DNA of 64,000 bases from Hawksworthiomyces lignivorus. Lineage: Eukaryota; Ascomycota; Sordariomycetes; Ophiostomatales; Ophiostomataceae. Positions 63,965 through 64,000 of this stretch are shown here, one piece after another. The stretch spans positions 119,609 through 183,608 of the forward strand of contig NTMA01000084.1 in assembly GCA_002917075.1 (NCBI GenBank). Reading direction: 5' to 3'. Both the position numbers and the translations under genes were made by a program. Under the pieces are notes generated by a model. It did not search any database, was not told the DNA's origin, and saw only the letters and a list, made by a program, of their open reading frames with translations. Numbering within the stretch: the first letter of the stretch is position 1; every line of letters starts with the position of its first letter.

Positions 63965-64000
<36 letters not shown>
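61359..64000. other. 2.6 kb right-end region without genes; CCP promoter at its left
   Basis: Immediately upstream of the peroxidase (61,430-61,850) the + strand is purine-rich, which is a pyrimidine-rich leader for the minus-strand gene. G and C homopolymers (about 61459-61468 and 61807-61815) lie within it. No ORF beyond 63,000 has family features. The window ends in an A-tract. Confidence 0.5.
63966..64000. repeat. Poly-A run at window end
   Basis: 35 A in a row up to the last base; it may continue outside. There are no telomeric repeats (TTAGGG/CCCTAA) next to it. Confidence 0.9.

Noticed and set aside
63966..64000. Poly-A end as chromosome end or retroposon tail
   Set aside because: No telomere repeat, no coding sequence before it and no target-site duplication visible; may simply continue outside the window.

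Overview
The window is nuclear DNA of a filamentous ascomycete, most likely a Sordariomycete. The evidence is short (58-166 nt) GT-AG introns with CTGAC-type branch sites, strongly G/C-ending codons in several housekeeping genes, a group II (GNA-2-like) G-alpha subunit, an STAND/NLR-like gene, and a fungal copia-retropepsin-derived gene. I could not name the species. A 73-base N gap at 35437 shows that this is a scaffold assembly. Exon coordinates were set by hand from splice signals, reading phase and recognisable family motifs.

Layout, left to right: the 3' end of a TPR gene (1-257); U2 snRNP B'' (1028-1844, +), convergent with ATG10 (2025-3001, -); an ER/Golgi GH47 alpha-1,2-mannosidase (3860-6423, +), divergent from ATG10; an amino-acid permease (9745-12048, +), convergent with a domesticated copia-protease-like gene (12586-13595, -); an M1 leukotriene-A4-hydrolase-type aminopeptidase (14017-16419, -), divergent from a SAM methyltransferase (17188-18317, +); a 6.5 kb stretch without genes that ends in a leader lacking ATG; the G-alpha gene (24887-26266, +); a membrane-anchored GH3 beta-glucosidase (28790-31686, +); a gene desert of almost 14 kb that contains the gap; a large low-complexity coiled-coil protein resembling Uds1 septation proteins (45546 or 45751 to 48699, +), convergent with ATP11 (49738-50955, -); an 11-exon SNF2-family ATPase (51490-55307, -), divergent from a NACHT protein with C-terminal C2H2 zinc fingers (55798-59259, +); and cytochrome c peroxidase (60180-61358, -). 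The last 2.6 kb hold no gene.

Functionally this is mostly an ordinary mix: splicing, autophagy, glycoprotein processing, amino-acid uptake, G-protein signalling and mitochondrial assembly or peroxide defence. There is no operon logic or obvious biosynthetic cluster. The least ordinary block is 51.5-59.3 kb, where a SNF2 ATPase with a Cys-rich insert and an NLR-like protein carrying zinc fingers share a 490 bp divergent promoter, and both have codon use visibly less GC-biased than their neighbours. Other points worth a second look are the ATG-free leader of about 1 kb before the G-alpha gene, a uORF whose stop codon overlaps the mannosidase start, a GC-AG intron, and a retropepsin-like gene without its catalytic aspartate.
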